This document shows, piece after piece, positions 15,258 through 15,342 of a stretch of DNA of 15,342 nucleotides. The position numbers and the translations under genes were made by a program. The DNA comes from JAVBUZ01 sp031554725. Lineage in GTDB: Bacteria; Bacillota; Clostridia; Lachnospirales; Lachnospiraceae. The notes beneath the pieces were generated by a model, which ran no database searches, was not told the DNA's origin, and saw nothing but the letters and a program-made list of their open reading frames with translations. The DNA is taken from NCBI GenBank assembly GCA_031554725.1, contig JAVBUZ010000080.1, positions 1 to 15,342 on the forward strand, in the 5' to 3' direction. How positions within the stretch are numbered: the first letter of the stretch is position 1; every line of letters starts with the position of its first letter.

Positions 15258-15342
15258 TTAGCCAAAGGTATTAATCAGACTACTGTAATAGGTGACCTTT
15301 CGCTTGTTATTGTTGGACTTATAACACTCACACAGATATTCC
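15258..15342 (-). CDS. C-terminal end of an unrecognised gene (start outside the window)
   Basis: One minus-strand frame is open from the window edge to TAA at 15258-15260: 27 codons beginning EYLCECYKSNNNKRKV and ending SLINTFG. Its stop lies 24 bp before the terminator at 15203-15234, which supports a real gene end. A second frame is open for slightly less and cannot be wholly excluded. The tail is Asn/Lys/Tyr-rich and too short to name. Confidence 0.5.
   Translation of the reverse strand, partial: EYLCECYKSNNNKRKVTYYSSLINTFG

Overview
The window looks like a low-GC Firmicute of the clostridial/Lachnospiraceae type. This rests on AT-rich sequence, strong AGGAG-type ribosome sites, sigma-A type promoters, a ThrR/PheB-type ACT regulator and a YolD plus Y-family polymerase pair. 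The genus is not determined. Every gene I support lies on the minus strand, so transcription runs from high to low coordinates.

From the right: (1) 15342-15203 holds the last 27 codons of an unrecognised gene and its terminator. (2) 15111-10648 is a threonine-branch operon: a ThrR-like ACT/HTH regulator, homoserine dehydrogenase, an iPGM-like protein that is probably the homoserine kinase, and aspartate kinase. It has a promoter, a palindrome in the leader and a clear terminator. (3) 10647-9780 is about 870 bp without a convincing gene. It holds a 110-bp nested inverted repeat, a perfect consensus minus-strand promoter (TTGACA-17-TATAAT), a purine-rich repetitive tract and a 13-bp-stem hairpin. 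It could be a small-RNA locus, a mobile-element remnant or a very long leader for the next gene. (4) 9779-8457 is a membrane-anchored NagZ-like family 3 glycosidase. (5) 8385-8207 is a tRNA-Gly(GCC) with its own promoter and terminator. (6) 8169-6492 is a damage-response cassette: a promoter with a LexA/DinR box in its spacer, a UvrX-like Y-family DNA polymerase with a clamp-binding motif, and an overlapping YolD-like partner broken by one in-frame TAA. (7) 6526-1 is a second tightly spaced operon with its own extended -10 promoter: an unrecognised polytopic membrane protein, a TPR protein with a degenerate GGDEF domain, an ABC exporter half-transporter and an MBL/beta-CASP RNase-like protein cut by the window edge.

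The threonine operon covers aspartate to aspartyl phosphate (kinase), semialdehyde to homoserine (dehydrogenase) and probably homoserine to phosphohomoserine (iPGM-like protein). Semialdehyde dehydrogenase and threonine synthase are not in the window. The least explained parts are the 9780-10647 intergenic region and the four-gene operon at the left. I saw no CRISPR array, intact insertion sequence or phage gene.
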